A DNA stretch of 64,000 bases, taken from Symbioplanes lichenis (GTDB taxonomy: Bacteria; Actinomycetota; Actinomycetes; Mycobacteriales; Micromonosporaceae). The notes beneath the pieces are model-generated. The model made no database searches and was not told the origin of the DNA. It saw only the letters and a list, made by a program, of their open reading frames with translations. This document shows, in pieces, positions 31,677-39,913 of this stretch. The DNA lies in the NCBI RefSeq assembly GCF_030709675.1, contig NZ_JAUZQD010000004.1, positions 1 through 64,000 of the forward strand, in the 5' to 3' direction. Made by a program: the position numbers and the translations under genes. Positions within the stretch are counted from its first letter, which is position 1, and each line of letters begins with the position of its first letter.

Positions 31677-33752
31677 TCAGGCCGCGGGAGTGCCGAGGGC
31701 GCTGAAGAGACGCGTACGGCCGATGTTGTCGAAGGAGCCGAAGCCGACGCGGCCCGAGGTGAAGGTCGTGTCGCGGGCGGTCATGAGCGGGTCGGGCGAG
31801 CCGTCGACGTACACGGCGATCTCGCCGGTGGCGGGCAGGTGCTTGACGCGCACCTGGTGCCAGGCCTTGTCGACGATCGCGGGGTTGGCGCCGCGGCTGC
31901 GGCCGTTCCACTGGTAGTCGATGCGCTCGCGGTCGGCGTTGTCGACCTTGAAGATGCCGTTGTGGGGGTAGATGGTGTTGTCGGTCGAGAGGTGGGCGTA
32001 GTAGAACTGCGTGTCCGACTGCCAGCCGAAGACGATGATGATGTCGCGGTTGGTGACTTCGACCTCCTCGTCCAGCCTGACTTGGGCGTCCACCTGGACC
32101 GAGCCGAAGGCCGGGCCCTTGGTCAGGATGGCGTACTCGAACGGGCGGCGCGGGCCGGGCCGCTCGGCGCCGGCCTCGGCCAGGATCACCTGGCCGTTCT
32201 CGAACTTCCACTTCGACGGGGTGACCGGCGTCCAGAAGGACGGGGTGGCCAGGCCGGGCACGAGCGTGGTGCCCGGGAAGCCCGCCGCGAAGGTGCGCGT
32301 GCCGGTGACCTTCCACACCTTGCCGTTCGCCTTGGACAGCAGATAGAGCTCGCCGCTGCGGTCGGTGCCGAAGCGCAGATCCACCCGGTTCGGGTCACCG
32401 GCCGGCGTGCCGGGGGCCGACAGATCCTGCATCCGTACGGCGTTCCCGGTCGCGGCGTCGAACAGGTTGAGCCGGTGGATCGTCGCCGGGGGCCCGCCGC
32501 GGCGCATCTCCGACGCGTTGGTGTAGAAGACCCAGCCGCTCACGAGGTCACCGAAGATGTACTTGCCGTAGAGCGCCGGAATGGTCGTCCCTCGGTAGAC
32601 GAACCCGCCGGCCACGGCGACGCCGACGTCGGTGGTGCAGTTCCAGTCGGGGGCGGGATTGTGGTCGTACGCGGCCACGGGGTAGACGTAGTTGCTGGCG
32701 GCGTCGTCGGCGGGCAGCGGGTAGAGCCGGTCGCACGGTGACGACGGCGTCCGATCGAAGACGAAGGCGCCCTCGCGCTCGCTCCAGCCCATGTTGTCGC
32801 CCTTGCGCACCTCGTAGATCGCCTCGATGGCGTGCTCGCCGATGTGCCCGAGATAGAGGCGGCCGGTGGCCTTGTCCCAGCTGAACCGGTGCGGGTCCCG
32901 ATATCCGTACGACCAGATCTCGCCCAGGGCGCCGGCCTGCCCGACGAACGGGTTCGTCGCCGGGATCCCGTACTTGCCGTTGGGGCTGTTCGTGCCGGCG
33001 GGGTCGATGCGGAGCAGCTTGCCGTGCGGCAGGGCCAGGTTCTGCGGATCGGTGTTGCCGACGCCCTGCCCGCCGTCGCCGACCGCGAGGTAGAGCCGGC
33101 CGTAGTCGTCGCTGCCCTTGCGGGCGTACGGGTTGAAGTTGATCTCCTGGATGCCGTGGATCTGGCCGCCGAAGCCGATCCGCAGCAGCTCACGGTGTGT
33201 GCCGGCGAAGGTGTCCGCGGCCGGATCAGTGGCGTGCCACTCGTTGATCACGCCCTGGTAGAGGACGGTGGCCTGCTGGTAGTCCGGAACCTTGGTCGTC
33301 GACTCGGTGTGGATCGTGTAGAAGAGGCCGTTCGTCTTGAACTCGGGGTGGAAGGCCACGTAACCGAAGCCCTGCCCGAGGCCGCGCCCCGAGAAGAACT
33401 CCGGGAACTGCGCCTTCACGTCCAGATAGACGTGGGGCACGCCGTTCTCGACAAGGTACAGCGGGCCGTTCAGGTCGGGTACAGCCCGCCGTCCCGAGCC
33501 GTCGGGCAGCTCGAAGATCGTGTTGATCCGCGCCTTGCGCATGAGCCGCGCGTCGGTGGGCGCCGGGGTGGGCTGGGTCTGCGGGAAGCCGGCGAACTCG
33601 TCGAGCACCAGCCCGAGCCGCGACGTCTCCGGCTCGGTCGGGATCGGGTCGTAGATCGCGCCCGGGTCGGCCTGCGCGGCCGAGGGGGCAACCAGGACCA
33701 ATGTGGACAGTAGGAGCGCACTGAACAAGCTTCGGATGCGCAACAGAGTCAC
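31677..33752 (-). CDS. secreted PQQ-type sugar dehydrogenase-like protein with C-terminal DUF1080/lamin-G-like domain
   Basis: 691 residues with a Sec signal peptide (LLRIRSLFSALLLSTLVLVAPSAAQA). Residues 50-480 form a six-bladed propeller of the soluble glucose/sorbosone dehydrogenase type: FGYVAFHPEF, HGIQEINFNPYARKG, LYLAVGDGGQG, and WSYGYRDPHRFSWD. The last 180 residues resemble the jelly-roll of DUF1080/3-keto-glycoside hydrolases (RDIIIVFGWQSDTQFYYAHLS). It probably oxidises or binds sugars outside the cell, though PQQ-binding residues cannot be confirmed by eye. The GTG start overlaps the stop of the LamG gene by four bases, so the two are one operon. Confidence 0.8.
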   Translation of the reverse strand: MTLLRIRSLFSALLLSTLVLVAPSAAQADPGAIYDPIPTEPETSRLGLVLDEFAGFPQTQPTPAPTDARLMRKARINTIFELPDGSGRRAVPDLNGPLYLVENGVPHVYLDVKAQFPEFFSGRGLGQGFGYVAFHPEFKTNGLFYTIHTESTTKVPDYQQATVLYQGVINEWHATDPAADTFAGTHRELLRIGFGGQIHGIQEINFNPYARKGSDDYGRLYLAVGDGGQGVGNTDPQNLALPHGKLLRIDPAGTNSPNGKYGIPATNPFVGQAGALGEIWSYGYRDPHRFSWDKATGRLYLGHIGEHAIEAIYEVRKGDNMGWSEREGAFVFDRTPSSPCDRLYPLPADDAASNYVYPVAAYDHNPAPDWNCTTDVGVAVAGGFVYRGTTIPALYGKYIFGDLVSGWVFYTNASEMRRGGPPATIHRLNLFDAATGNAVRMQDLSAPGTPAGDPNRVDLRFGTDRSGELYLLSKANGKVWKVTGTRTFAAGFPGTTLVPGLATPSFWTPVTPSKWKFENGQVILAEAGAERPGPRRPFEYAILTKGPAFGSVQVDAQVRLDEEVEVTNRDIIIVFGWQSDTQFYYAHLSTDNTIYPHNGIFKVDNADRERIDYQWNGRSRGANPAIVDKAWHQVRVKHLPATGEIAVYVDGSPDPLMTARDTTFTSGRVGFGSFDNIGRTRLFSALGTPAA

Positions 33753-34684
33753 CTCACGTAGGCGTATTGGGCGGCCACGGCGCGCGCTGACAGCGACGTG
33801 TCCAGGAAGGTGAGCGCGTCCATCCGGCAGGTGCACGGATTACGCTCGACGGTGTTCTGCGGGAAGCTGCCGCCGATCTTGATCCCGCGCGGATCGGTGG
33901 CGCTGGTGACGTGCGGTCCCGGGCCCGCCACCTGCCACGGGTCGCCGGCGACGGTGTAGAAGCCGTCGACCGGGGCGCCGTTGCGATAGAGCGCCATGGT
34001 GCCCGTGGAGAAATCGAACGTGGCGGCGATGTGCACCCACCGGTCCCGGGGCAGCAGCGTGCGCCAGTCCTCGGTCGCGGCGAAAGTCTGCGACGCCCCG
34101 CCGTCGATCCGGCGGCCGAGCGCGACCAGGCGCAGCGTGCCGTTCACATCGATCAGTTCGAGCAGTGCGCGCACCGCGTGCCCGTCCGAATCGCCGGTGA
34201 GCACGCCGGTCAGCCCGATCGCGTTGTAGGCGTCGGCCGGGTCGGCGGTCACGGTGTTGGGCAGCGGCCCGTCCATCTGCCGCTTGAACCAGCCCATGAC
34301 CGTGATCCCGCTCGCGGCGTTGAAAGCGCGCAGAGTGCGCACTCCGCTCGCCGAGTAGATGCCCGCTTTCCAGTCGTTGTTGCCCGCGTTGACCGGGTCC
34401 ACCTGCCGCGTCTGCAGCGCCCGGCCACTGCCGGGATAGGCCCGATCCGGTACGCGCATCGCGGCGCCGCCGTTGACCAGCTCGATCTCGGTGCCGGAGC
34501 GCCCGAGGTCCCGTTCGAGCGCGACGTCGCCGCGTTGCGGATGGTCGAAGTCGTAGTAGGCGACCAGGTACGGTCGCAGGGACGGATGGATGCCGGACGG
34601 ACCGGACGTGCCGGCCCGCGCGGGTGCCGCGGACGCCCCGGCCGCGAGGACCGCGGCCAGGGCCAGAGCGACCTTTGTTCTCAT
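33749..34684 (-). CDS. secreted LamG/concanavalin-like domain protein
   Basis: 311 residues with a signal peptide (MRTKVALALAAVLAAGASA, cleavage near APARA). The mature part is one large jelly-roll of LamG type: LVAYYDFDHPQRGDVALERD at the start, ITVMGWFKRQ, then DRWVHIAATFDFSTGTMALYRNG, a hallmark of the family. Such domains bind glycans or other ligands outside the cell. The ATG is preceded by GGAGGAAAGGG. Translation is coupled by overlap to the dehydrogenase-like gene, so the two exported proteins likely act on the same polymer or sugar. The ligand is unknown. Confidence 0.8.
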   Translation of the reverse strand: MRTKVALALAAVLAAGASAAPARAGTSGPSGIHPSLRPYLVAYYDFDHPQRGDVALERDLGRSGTEIELVNGGAAMRVPDRAYPGSGRALQTRQVDPVNAGNNDWKAGIYSASGVRTLRAFNAASGITVMGWFKRQMDGPLPNTVTADPADAYNAIGLTGVLTGDSDGHAVRALLELIDVNGTLRLVALGRRIDGGASQTFAATEDWRTLLPRDRWVHIAATFDFSTGTMALYRNGAPVDGFYTVAGDPWQVAGPGPHVTSATDPRGIKIGGSFPQNTVERNPCTCRMDALTFLDTSLSARAVAAQYAYVR

Positions 34685-35021
34685 CGTGACGCCCTTTCCT
34701 CCGTGCTCATCGCGCTGCCGCCCGGTGTGGGCGGCCGCGCGACTTCCGCGAGGTCCCCCCTGGTCGGGCGGCCTCCGCTCATGCGTTCGCTCGCTCATGC
34801 GTACGTTCGCTCGTTCGCTCATGCTCATGCGGTCGTTCGCTCATCGCTCGCCGCGCATCTGGCTGTGCCCGTTGCGCACTTGCGCGTTCGGCGTTGCCCG
34901 TTGCTCGTCGAGCGCTGTCGTCATGCGTTGCTCGTTGCCGTTACGCGCTTCTTGTTGCTCGTTGTTGTGCGTTTGCTGGTGCCGCTGGGCGTTGAGCCGT
35001 TTCGAGCTGTGGGGGCTTCGG
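34685..35021. other. 337-bp gap of low-complexity GCTCATGCG/TTCGCTC repeats
   Basis: No gene is supported. From about 34780 to 35010 the plus strand is a string of degenerate GTTCGCTC, GCTCATGCG and GTTGCTCGTTG units. Read on the minus strand they give many ATGAGCGAACG motifs in frame. The LamG promoter must lie here, but I see no clear hexamers. Similar units occur in the nirD leader, at 9164-9280 and in the livM tail. Confidence 0.7.
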
Positions 35022-35762
35022 TCATGGTGCGGTTTCTCGTGCGGGGCGGCCGCCGAGGTAGAGCTCTCCGAGCTGGGGGTCCGCCAGCAGGTCGGCGGCC
35101 GGGCCGGAGATGTGCACGCGTCCGAGGTCGAGCACGCATCCGAGGTCGGCGGTCTCCAGGGCGCGCCGCGCGTTCTGCTCCACCAGCAGGACGGCGGTCC
35201 CGGCGTCGCGCATTCGCACGACCTGGTCGAAGATCGTCTGCGTCGCCTTGGGGTCGAGACCCATGGACGGCTCGTCGAGGAGCACGACCCGGGGATCGAT
35301 CATGAGCGAACGTGCGAACTCGACCTGTTTCTGTTGTCCGCCGGAGAGCAGACCGGCCGTGGTGTGCCAGCGCTCGGCGACCACGGGGAACAGATCGCGC
35401 ACGAAGTTGCGGCGCGCGGCGAGCTTCCCCTTGTCCTTGAGCGTGTAGCCGCCGAGCATGACGTTCTCCTCGACCGTCATCTCGCGGAACACGCTGTGCC
35501 CCTGCAGCACCAGCGCGATCCCGGCGGCGAGCATCTTCTGCGGGCCGGCGCCGGTCAGGTCCACTCCCCCGGCCGTGATCCGCCCCGACCGCGGCTTGAG
35601 CAGCCCGCTCGCCACCTTGAGCACGGTCGACTTGCCGGCGCCGTTCGGCCCGACCAGGCACACGACCGAGCCGGCGGGCACGGTCACGCTGAACCCGCGC
35701 AGCACCGGGGCGGCCCGCCCGTAGCCGGCGACGATGTCGTGGAGTTCGAATTCAGACGCCAA
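35022..35762 (-). CDS. livF: branched-chain amino acid-type ABC transporter ATPase LivF
   Basis: 246-residue cytosolic ATPase of the HAAT (Liv/urea) family. Walker A is GPNGAGKST (about residue 39), the signature is LSGGQQKQVEFARSL and Walker B is VVLLDEPSMGLDP. It pairs with LivG to drive uptake. The start is a TTG at 35762, lying inside the end of livG (11-base overlap) with GGGGGCG upstream; no later start keeps the first strand. It is the last gene of the operon, and a repeat-filled gap follows. The transported compound may be an amino acid, amide or other small polar molecule. Confidence 0.92.
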   Translation of the reverse strand: MASEFELHDIVAGYGRAAPVLRGFSVTVPAGSVVCLVGPNGAGKSTVLKVASGLLKPRSGRITAGGVDLTGAGPQKMLAAGIALVLQGHSVFREMTVEENVMLGGYTLKDKGKLAARRNFVRDLFPVVAERWHTTAGLLSGGQQKQVEFARSLMIDPRVVLLDEPSMGLDPKATQTIFDQVVRMRDAGTAVLLVEQNARRALETADLGCVLDLGRVHISGPAADLLADPQLGELYLGGRPARETAP

Positions 35763-36480
35763 GGTACGCCCCCAGTACGCGCTCGTCGGTGCGGATGACG
35801 GACGGCGGCCCGGCCGCGATCGGGCGCCCGCGGTCGAAGACGACGACGTGGTCGCTGATGCTCATGACGAGGTCCATGTTGTGCTCGACGATCACAAACG
35901 TGCGGCCCTCGCTGTTCAACTCGCGCACCAACGCGCCGATCCGATCGAGCAGCGCCGGGTTGACGCCGCCCGCCGGCTCGTCGAGCAGGATCGTCTCCGG
36001 CTCGGCCATGAGCACACCGGCCAGCTCGAGCAGTTTCTGCTGGCCCCAGGACATCTCGCGCGCCTCGACGTCGGCGAGATGCTCGATGCCGAGCCGGGTG
36101 AGCCAGGTGCGTGCACGTTCGATCTCGTCCGGGTTGCGCGCCCCGCGCAGCGCCTTCGGGAAACCACCGGGCCGCACCGCCGCGAGCACGTTGTCCAGCG
36201 CGGTCATGCGCGGAAAGACCCGGCACAACTGGAAGGTACGGCCGACGCCCGCGCGCGCGATCGCATGCGGCGCCTTGCGCGTGACGTCGTGCCCGCCGAA
36301 GCGCACGTGTCCGCTGTCCGCCCGGATCATGCCGGTGACACAGTTGAAGAACGTCGTCTTGCCCGACCCGTTCGGCCCGATCAAGGCGTTCACCTTGCCC
36401 GGCTGGAACTCCACGGTCGCCCCGTCGATGGCCACGACCCCGCCGAACGCCTTCCGAAGATTCTCGGTCGCCAACGTCAT
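35752..36480 (-). CDS. livG: branched-chain amino acid-type ABC transporter ATPase LivG
   Basis: 242-residue ATPase, partner of LivF. Walker A is GPNGSGKTT (about residue 34), the signature is MSWGQQKLLELAGVL and Walker B is TILLDEPAGGVNP. A short C-terminus with DHVVVFDRGRPIA is typical of LivG. The ATG overlaps the livM stop as ATGA. The signature's SWGQQ in place of SGGQQ is a known LivG variant. It is cytosolic, bound to the LivHM membrane complex. Confidence 0.92.
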   Translation of the reverse strand: MTLATENLRKAFGGVVAIDGATVEFQPGKVNALIGPNGSGKTTFFNCVTGMIRADSGHVRFGGHDVTRKAPHAIARAGVGRTFQLCRVFPRMTALDNVLAAVRPGGFPKALRGARNPDEIERARTWLTRLGIEHLADVEAREMSWGQQKLLELAGVLMAEPETILLDEPAGGVNPALLDRIGALVRELNSEGRTFVIVEHNMDLVMSISDHVVVFDRGRPIAAGPPSVIRTDERVLGAYLGV

Positions 36481-37703
36481 CGACGCGCCTCCTGATCCCG
36501 CCGCCCCGGACTGTCCGGCTTCCCGCCGCCGCCACCCGATCGCTCATGCGCGCTCGCACGTTCGCTCACTCCGGCGTCCGTGCCCGGGGAGGTAGCCCCG
36601 GCCCCTGAAGCGGCGGACCCGGCGGACCCGGCGAACCCAGCGGAATCGGCGGACCGGGCGGACCCGGATGCGGCGGACGCGGCGGAGGTGCGCTGGTCGC
36701 GGAGTTCGGCGGCGGTGACCTCGCGGATCGACGTCTGGCTGGTCCGGCGCAGGCGCGACCACCCCGCGGCGAGCGCCGGCAGCACCCCGTCCGGCATCAC
36801 CAGCACGACCACCGCCAGCAACACGCCGGTCGCGACCAGGTGCAGCGGCGTGTTGCCGAACGATCCCTTGAAGTACTCCAGCGCCGTCCCCACTACCAGC
36901 GCCCCGACCAGCGGCCCGTACAGCGAGCGCACCCCGCCCAGCAGCGCCATGAGCACCAGGTACGACCCGGTCAGCACGCTGAACTGGAACACCGGGTCGA
37001 GGTCGCCGAACCACAGGGCGTACAGGCCGCCCCCGAGCGCGGTGAACGTGGCGGACAGAACGAACACGATCAGCTTGTACGTGAAGGTGGGCGTGCCCAG
37101 GGCGGAGGCTTTGTCCTCGTCCTCCCGGAGCGCTTTCAAGCCGAGACCGAACCGGCTGCGGTCCACGATCCACCAGGTCAGCAGGGCCAGGGCGAGCAGC
37201 CCCCCGTACAGGAAGAAGAAGACCCGGTGATGCTCGGGGCGCAGGAGCGAAGGGAAAGGCCGCGGCACGACCAGGCCGCGGGATCCACCCGTGAGGGACG
37301 CCCAGCTCTGGAAGACCAGCAGCAGGATCAGGACCAGCGCGATGGACACGATCACGAAGGACGCGCCGCGCACGCGGAGGGCGGCCATGCCCAGGGGTAC
37401 GGCCAGCGCGGCGACCAGGACGGCGGCGGCGATCAGGGCCACGAAGGCCGGCATGCCCGCCTTGGTCACGAGGAGCCCTGTCGCGTATCCGCCGAGGCCG
37501 GCCAGGGCGCCATGACCCAGTGAGATGTATCCCGTGAAGCCGCCGACGAAGTTCCACGCCGTGGCGAGCACCGCGTAGTTCAGGACGACGATGCCCGACG
37601 ACAGGATGTACGGGTTGGGGGCGAGCGACGGGAACGACAGGATCGCCACGGCCAGCACCACGACCGGCACGAGCGGCAGCAGACGTCTAGAAACGTTGGG
37701 CAA
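36477..37703 (-). CDS. livM: branched-chain amino acid-type ABC permease LivM
   Basis: 408 residues. About ten hydrophobic helices fill residues 5-320, with the family pattern NFVGGFTGYISLGHGALAG (about residue 45) and the coupling helix LGLGLKALREDEDKASALG. The C-terminal 80 residues are a hydrophilic tail of Ser/Ala/Gly repeats encoded by 9-bp GGCGGACCC-like units, unlike known LivM proteins. The TTG at 37703 follows GGAGG by five bases and overlaps livH by 17 bases; a start further up is not supported. The stop overlaps the livG ATG. Confidence 0.88.
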   Translation of the reverse strand: MPNVSRRLLPLVPVVVLAVAILSFPSLAPNPYILSSGIVVLNYAVLATAWNFVGGFTGYISLGHGALAGLGGYATGLLVTKAGMPAFVALIAAAVLVAALAVPLGMAALRVRGASFVIVSIALVLILLLVFQSWASLTGGSRGLVVPRPFPSLLRPEHHRVFFFLYGGLLALALLTWWIVDRSRFGLGLKALREDEDKASALGTPTFTYKLIVFVLSATFTALGGGLYALWFGDLDPVFQFSVLTGSYLVLMALLGGVRSLYGPLVGALVVGTALEYFKGSFGNTPLHLVATGVLLAVVVLVMPDGVLPALAAGWSRLRRTSQTSIREVTAAELRDQRTSAASAASGSARSADSAGFAGSAGSAASGAGATSPGTDAGVSERASAHERSGGGGGKPDSPGRRDQEARR

Positions 37704-38565
37704 GGCGGCCTCCGAAGAACCCCTGCGGGCGTACGGCCAGGGTCGCGAACAGGGCGACGTAGAACACCGTCTGGGCCCACGTCGTCCCGAGCGGGATCTG
37801 CAGCAGGCTCTGCGCGAGCCCGAGCAGCAGCGCGGCGGCCGCGGCACCCGGGACACTGCCCAGGCCGCCGACGACGATGATCGCCATGAGCGGGCCGATC
37901 CAGTGCCAGTGCAGGGACGGATAGATGGTGGAGTCGAGCGACAGCGCCGTGCCGCCGACCGCCGCGGTGGCCAGGCCGAGGCCGAAGCCGTACCCGGCGG
38001 TGCGCTCGGTGTCGATGCCGACCAGCCGGGCCGCGTCGCGGTGCTGGATCGTCGCCCGCAGCGCCCACCCGAAGGACGTGCGCTTCATGAGCAGGTAGAG
38101 CGCGCCGAGCGAGACGACGGCCAGCCCGAAGGCGATCAGCTTGACGACGGCGATGCGCGCCCCGAACAGCTCGAAGCCGGCGGAGCCGTAGCCGAGCTGG
38201 ATGCGGCGCTGGGTGCCCGTGAAGGCGTACCCGAGGAGGCCCTCGATGGTCAGCGCGACCGCGAAGGTCACCAGGACCGACATCATGGTCAGCGTCACCG
38301 CGCGCAGGCGGGCCAGCAGCAGGCGCTGCATGGCCACCCCGGCCAGGAAGAACAGGGGTACGGTGACCACCAGCGACAGCAACGGATCCAGCCCGAGCCG
38401 CTCGTGCCACCACCACGCCAGATAGGCGGCGAGGATGAGGAAGGCGGAGTGCGCGATCATCACCACGCGCATGATCCCGAAGTAGAGAGTCAGTCCGGCC
38501 GCGAGCAGGGCGTAGAGGCCGCCGAGGAGGAGGCCGAGGACGACGCTCTGCAGGACGAGGCTCAC
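37687..38565 (-). CDS. livH: branched-chain amino acid-type ABC permease LivH
   Basis: 292-residue integral membrane protein with about eight helices. Conserved parts are LGGLYALLAAGLTLYFGIMRVVMIAHSAF near the N-terminus (typical of LivH) and the cytosolic loop GWALRATIQHRDAARLVGID that contacts the ATPase. It forms the channel with LivM. The GTG start overlaps the livK stop by four bases. Length and helix pattern are normal for the family. Confidence 0.92.
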   Translation of the reverse strand: MSLVLQSVVLGLLLGGLYALLAAGLTLYFGIMRVVMIAHSAFLILAAYLAWWWHERLGLDPLLSLVVTVPLFFLAGVAMQRLLLARLRAVTLTMMSVLVTFAVALTIEGLLGYAFTGTQRRIQLGYGSAGFELFGARIAVVKLIAFGLAVVSLGALYLLMKRTSFGWALRATIQHRDAARLVGIDTERTAGYGFGLGLATAAVGGTALSLDSTIYPSLHWHWIGPLMAIIVVGGLGSVPGAAAAALLLGLAQSLLQIPLGTTWAQTVFYVALFATLAVRPQGFFGGRLAQRF

Positions 38566-39782
38566 CAGGCCGGCTTCGGGTAGACGATGGCGGCCTCCTT
38601 GACGTCGGCCGGCAGCACGATCTTGATGTCGCCGCCCACCCACTGCTGGATCATGTGCGCGCCCTGCGGCTTGCCGGTGTCGTCCCAGGAGAGCGTCCCG
38701 ACCACGGTCTCGACCTTGTTGGCATGCACCCAGTCGATGAGCTTCTGCTGGCAGTCGCCCTGCTCGGCGCAGCCCACGGCCTTGACCGCGGCGGCGACGA
38801 CCTGACCCGTGGTGTACGCGTTGGCCTGGTCCTCCTCCGGCGCCTTCCCGAACTGGGCCGTGTACTTCTCCACGAACTCCTTGTTGCTCGGATACGGCGC
38901 GTCCTGGCTGTATCCCGTCGGGGCCAGGATGCCCTCGGTCTTGTTCCCGATGGCCGCGGCGAACTCCGGGTTGGTCGGCGCCGTCGAGAAGGCCGCCAGC
39001 TTCGGCTGGTAGTTGAGCTGTTGCAGGGCCACGATGAGGTTGACGCCGTCCTGGTACTGCGAGCCGCCCACGACCACGTCCGCCTTCGACGCGGCGATCT
39101 TCGCGGCGATGCTCCCGAAGTCGGTCGTGTTCGGCGGGTAGACCTCGTCGACCACGGTCTTCACGCCGCCGGCTTCGAGCTTGGCCTTGAGCCCGTAGGC
39201 CGTACCCTGTGCGAAGGGGTCGTCCATCGCGGCGTAGGCGGCGGTCTTGGGCCGCTGGTCCGCGGGCAGGGCCAGGATGTACTCGGCCAGGTGGTTGTAG
39301 TGGTCGTTCGCCACCGCGGGAGCCGCGTAGAAGAGGTTCTTGAAGCCCTGCGTGAAGACCTCGGCGGCCGCGCCGGCGGGCTCGACGAAGAGCATGCCGT
39401 ACTCGCTGGCGACGCGCGCGGAGGGCACGACCAGGCGCGTGGAGAAGGGGCCGACCACCAGGTCGACCTGGTCGCTGCCGATCAGCTGCTCGTAGTCGGC
39501 GACGACCCGGTCCGCGCTGGACTGGTCGTCGAGGATCTTCAGCTCGACCTGGCGGCCCAGCAGGCCCCCGGAGTCGTTGACGATCTTCGCCCAGGCCTCG
39601 TAGCCCTGCTGCACGCCCTGGCCGGGCTCGGAGAAGTCGCCGGTCAGCGGGAGCGAGATGCCCACCTTGATGGGCCCGTCACCGCCTCCGCCGTCCTCGC
39701 CGCCGCCGCTGCAGGCGGTGAGGGACGTGGTCATGAGAAGCAGGGCCGCGGCCCATCTTGTACGTCGATAGGGGGAAGGCAT
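38562..39782 (-). CDS. livK: periplasmic-binding lipoprotein of HAAT ABC transporter (LivK type)
   Basis: 406 residues. The N-terminus ends in the lipobox LTAC (cysteine near residue 27), followed by a Gly/Asp-rich tether. The two-lobed type I binding protein begins IKVGISLPLTGDFSEPGQG and includes QVDLVVGPFSTRLVVPSARVA. It captures the substrate and delivers it to LivHM. The ATG is preceded by AAAGGAG at 10 bases. The promoter region contains a double LacI-type operator shared with the divergent regulator gene, so expression is probably induced by a ligand of that repressor, an uncommon arrangement for a Liv-type operon. Confidence 0.9.
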   Translation of the reverse strand: MPSPYRRTRWAAALLLMTTSLTACSGGGEDGGGGDGPIKVGISLPLTGDFSEPGQGVQQGYEAWAKIVNDSGGLLGRQVELKILDDQSSADRVVADYEQLIGSDQVDLVVGPFSTRLVVPSARVASEYGMLFVEPAGAAAEVFTQGFKNLFYAAPAVANDHYNHLAEYILALPADQRPKTAAYAAMDDPFAQGTAYGLKAKLEAGGVKTVVDEVYPPNTTDFGSIAAKIAASKADVVVGGSQYQDGVNLIVALQQLNYQPKLAAFSTAPTNPEFAAAIGNKTEGILAPTGYSQDAPYPSNKEFVEKYTAQFGKAPEEDQANAYTTGQVVAAAVKAVGCAEQGDCQQKLIDWVHANKVETVVGTLSWDDTGKPQGAHMIQQWVGGDIKIVLPADVKEAAIVYPKPAW

Positions 39783-39808
39783 CCGTGCGAACTCCTTTGC
39801 CCGAGCCG

Positions 39809-39838
39809 TACGTAAGCGCTTGCGAAAGCGCTTACGTA
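39809..39838. promoter_or_regulatory. double LacI-family operator between livK and the divergent lacI-type gene
   Basis: A perfect 13-4-13 inverted repeat, TACGTAAGCGCTT, GCGA, AAGCGCTTACGTA. Each arm holds the core AAGCGCTT, itself a palindrome and the centre of typical LacI/GalR-family operators. Two repressor dimers could bind side by side. The same core occurs at 48596-48603 in front of the second LacI-controlled operon. Confidence 0.8.
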
Positions 39839-39913
39839 GCCTAGGCTGTGGTTCAGGCCACACGCAATACTCCCGTAACGAAACGACGTCCCTGAGTTGT
39901 GGAGAGTGGACAT

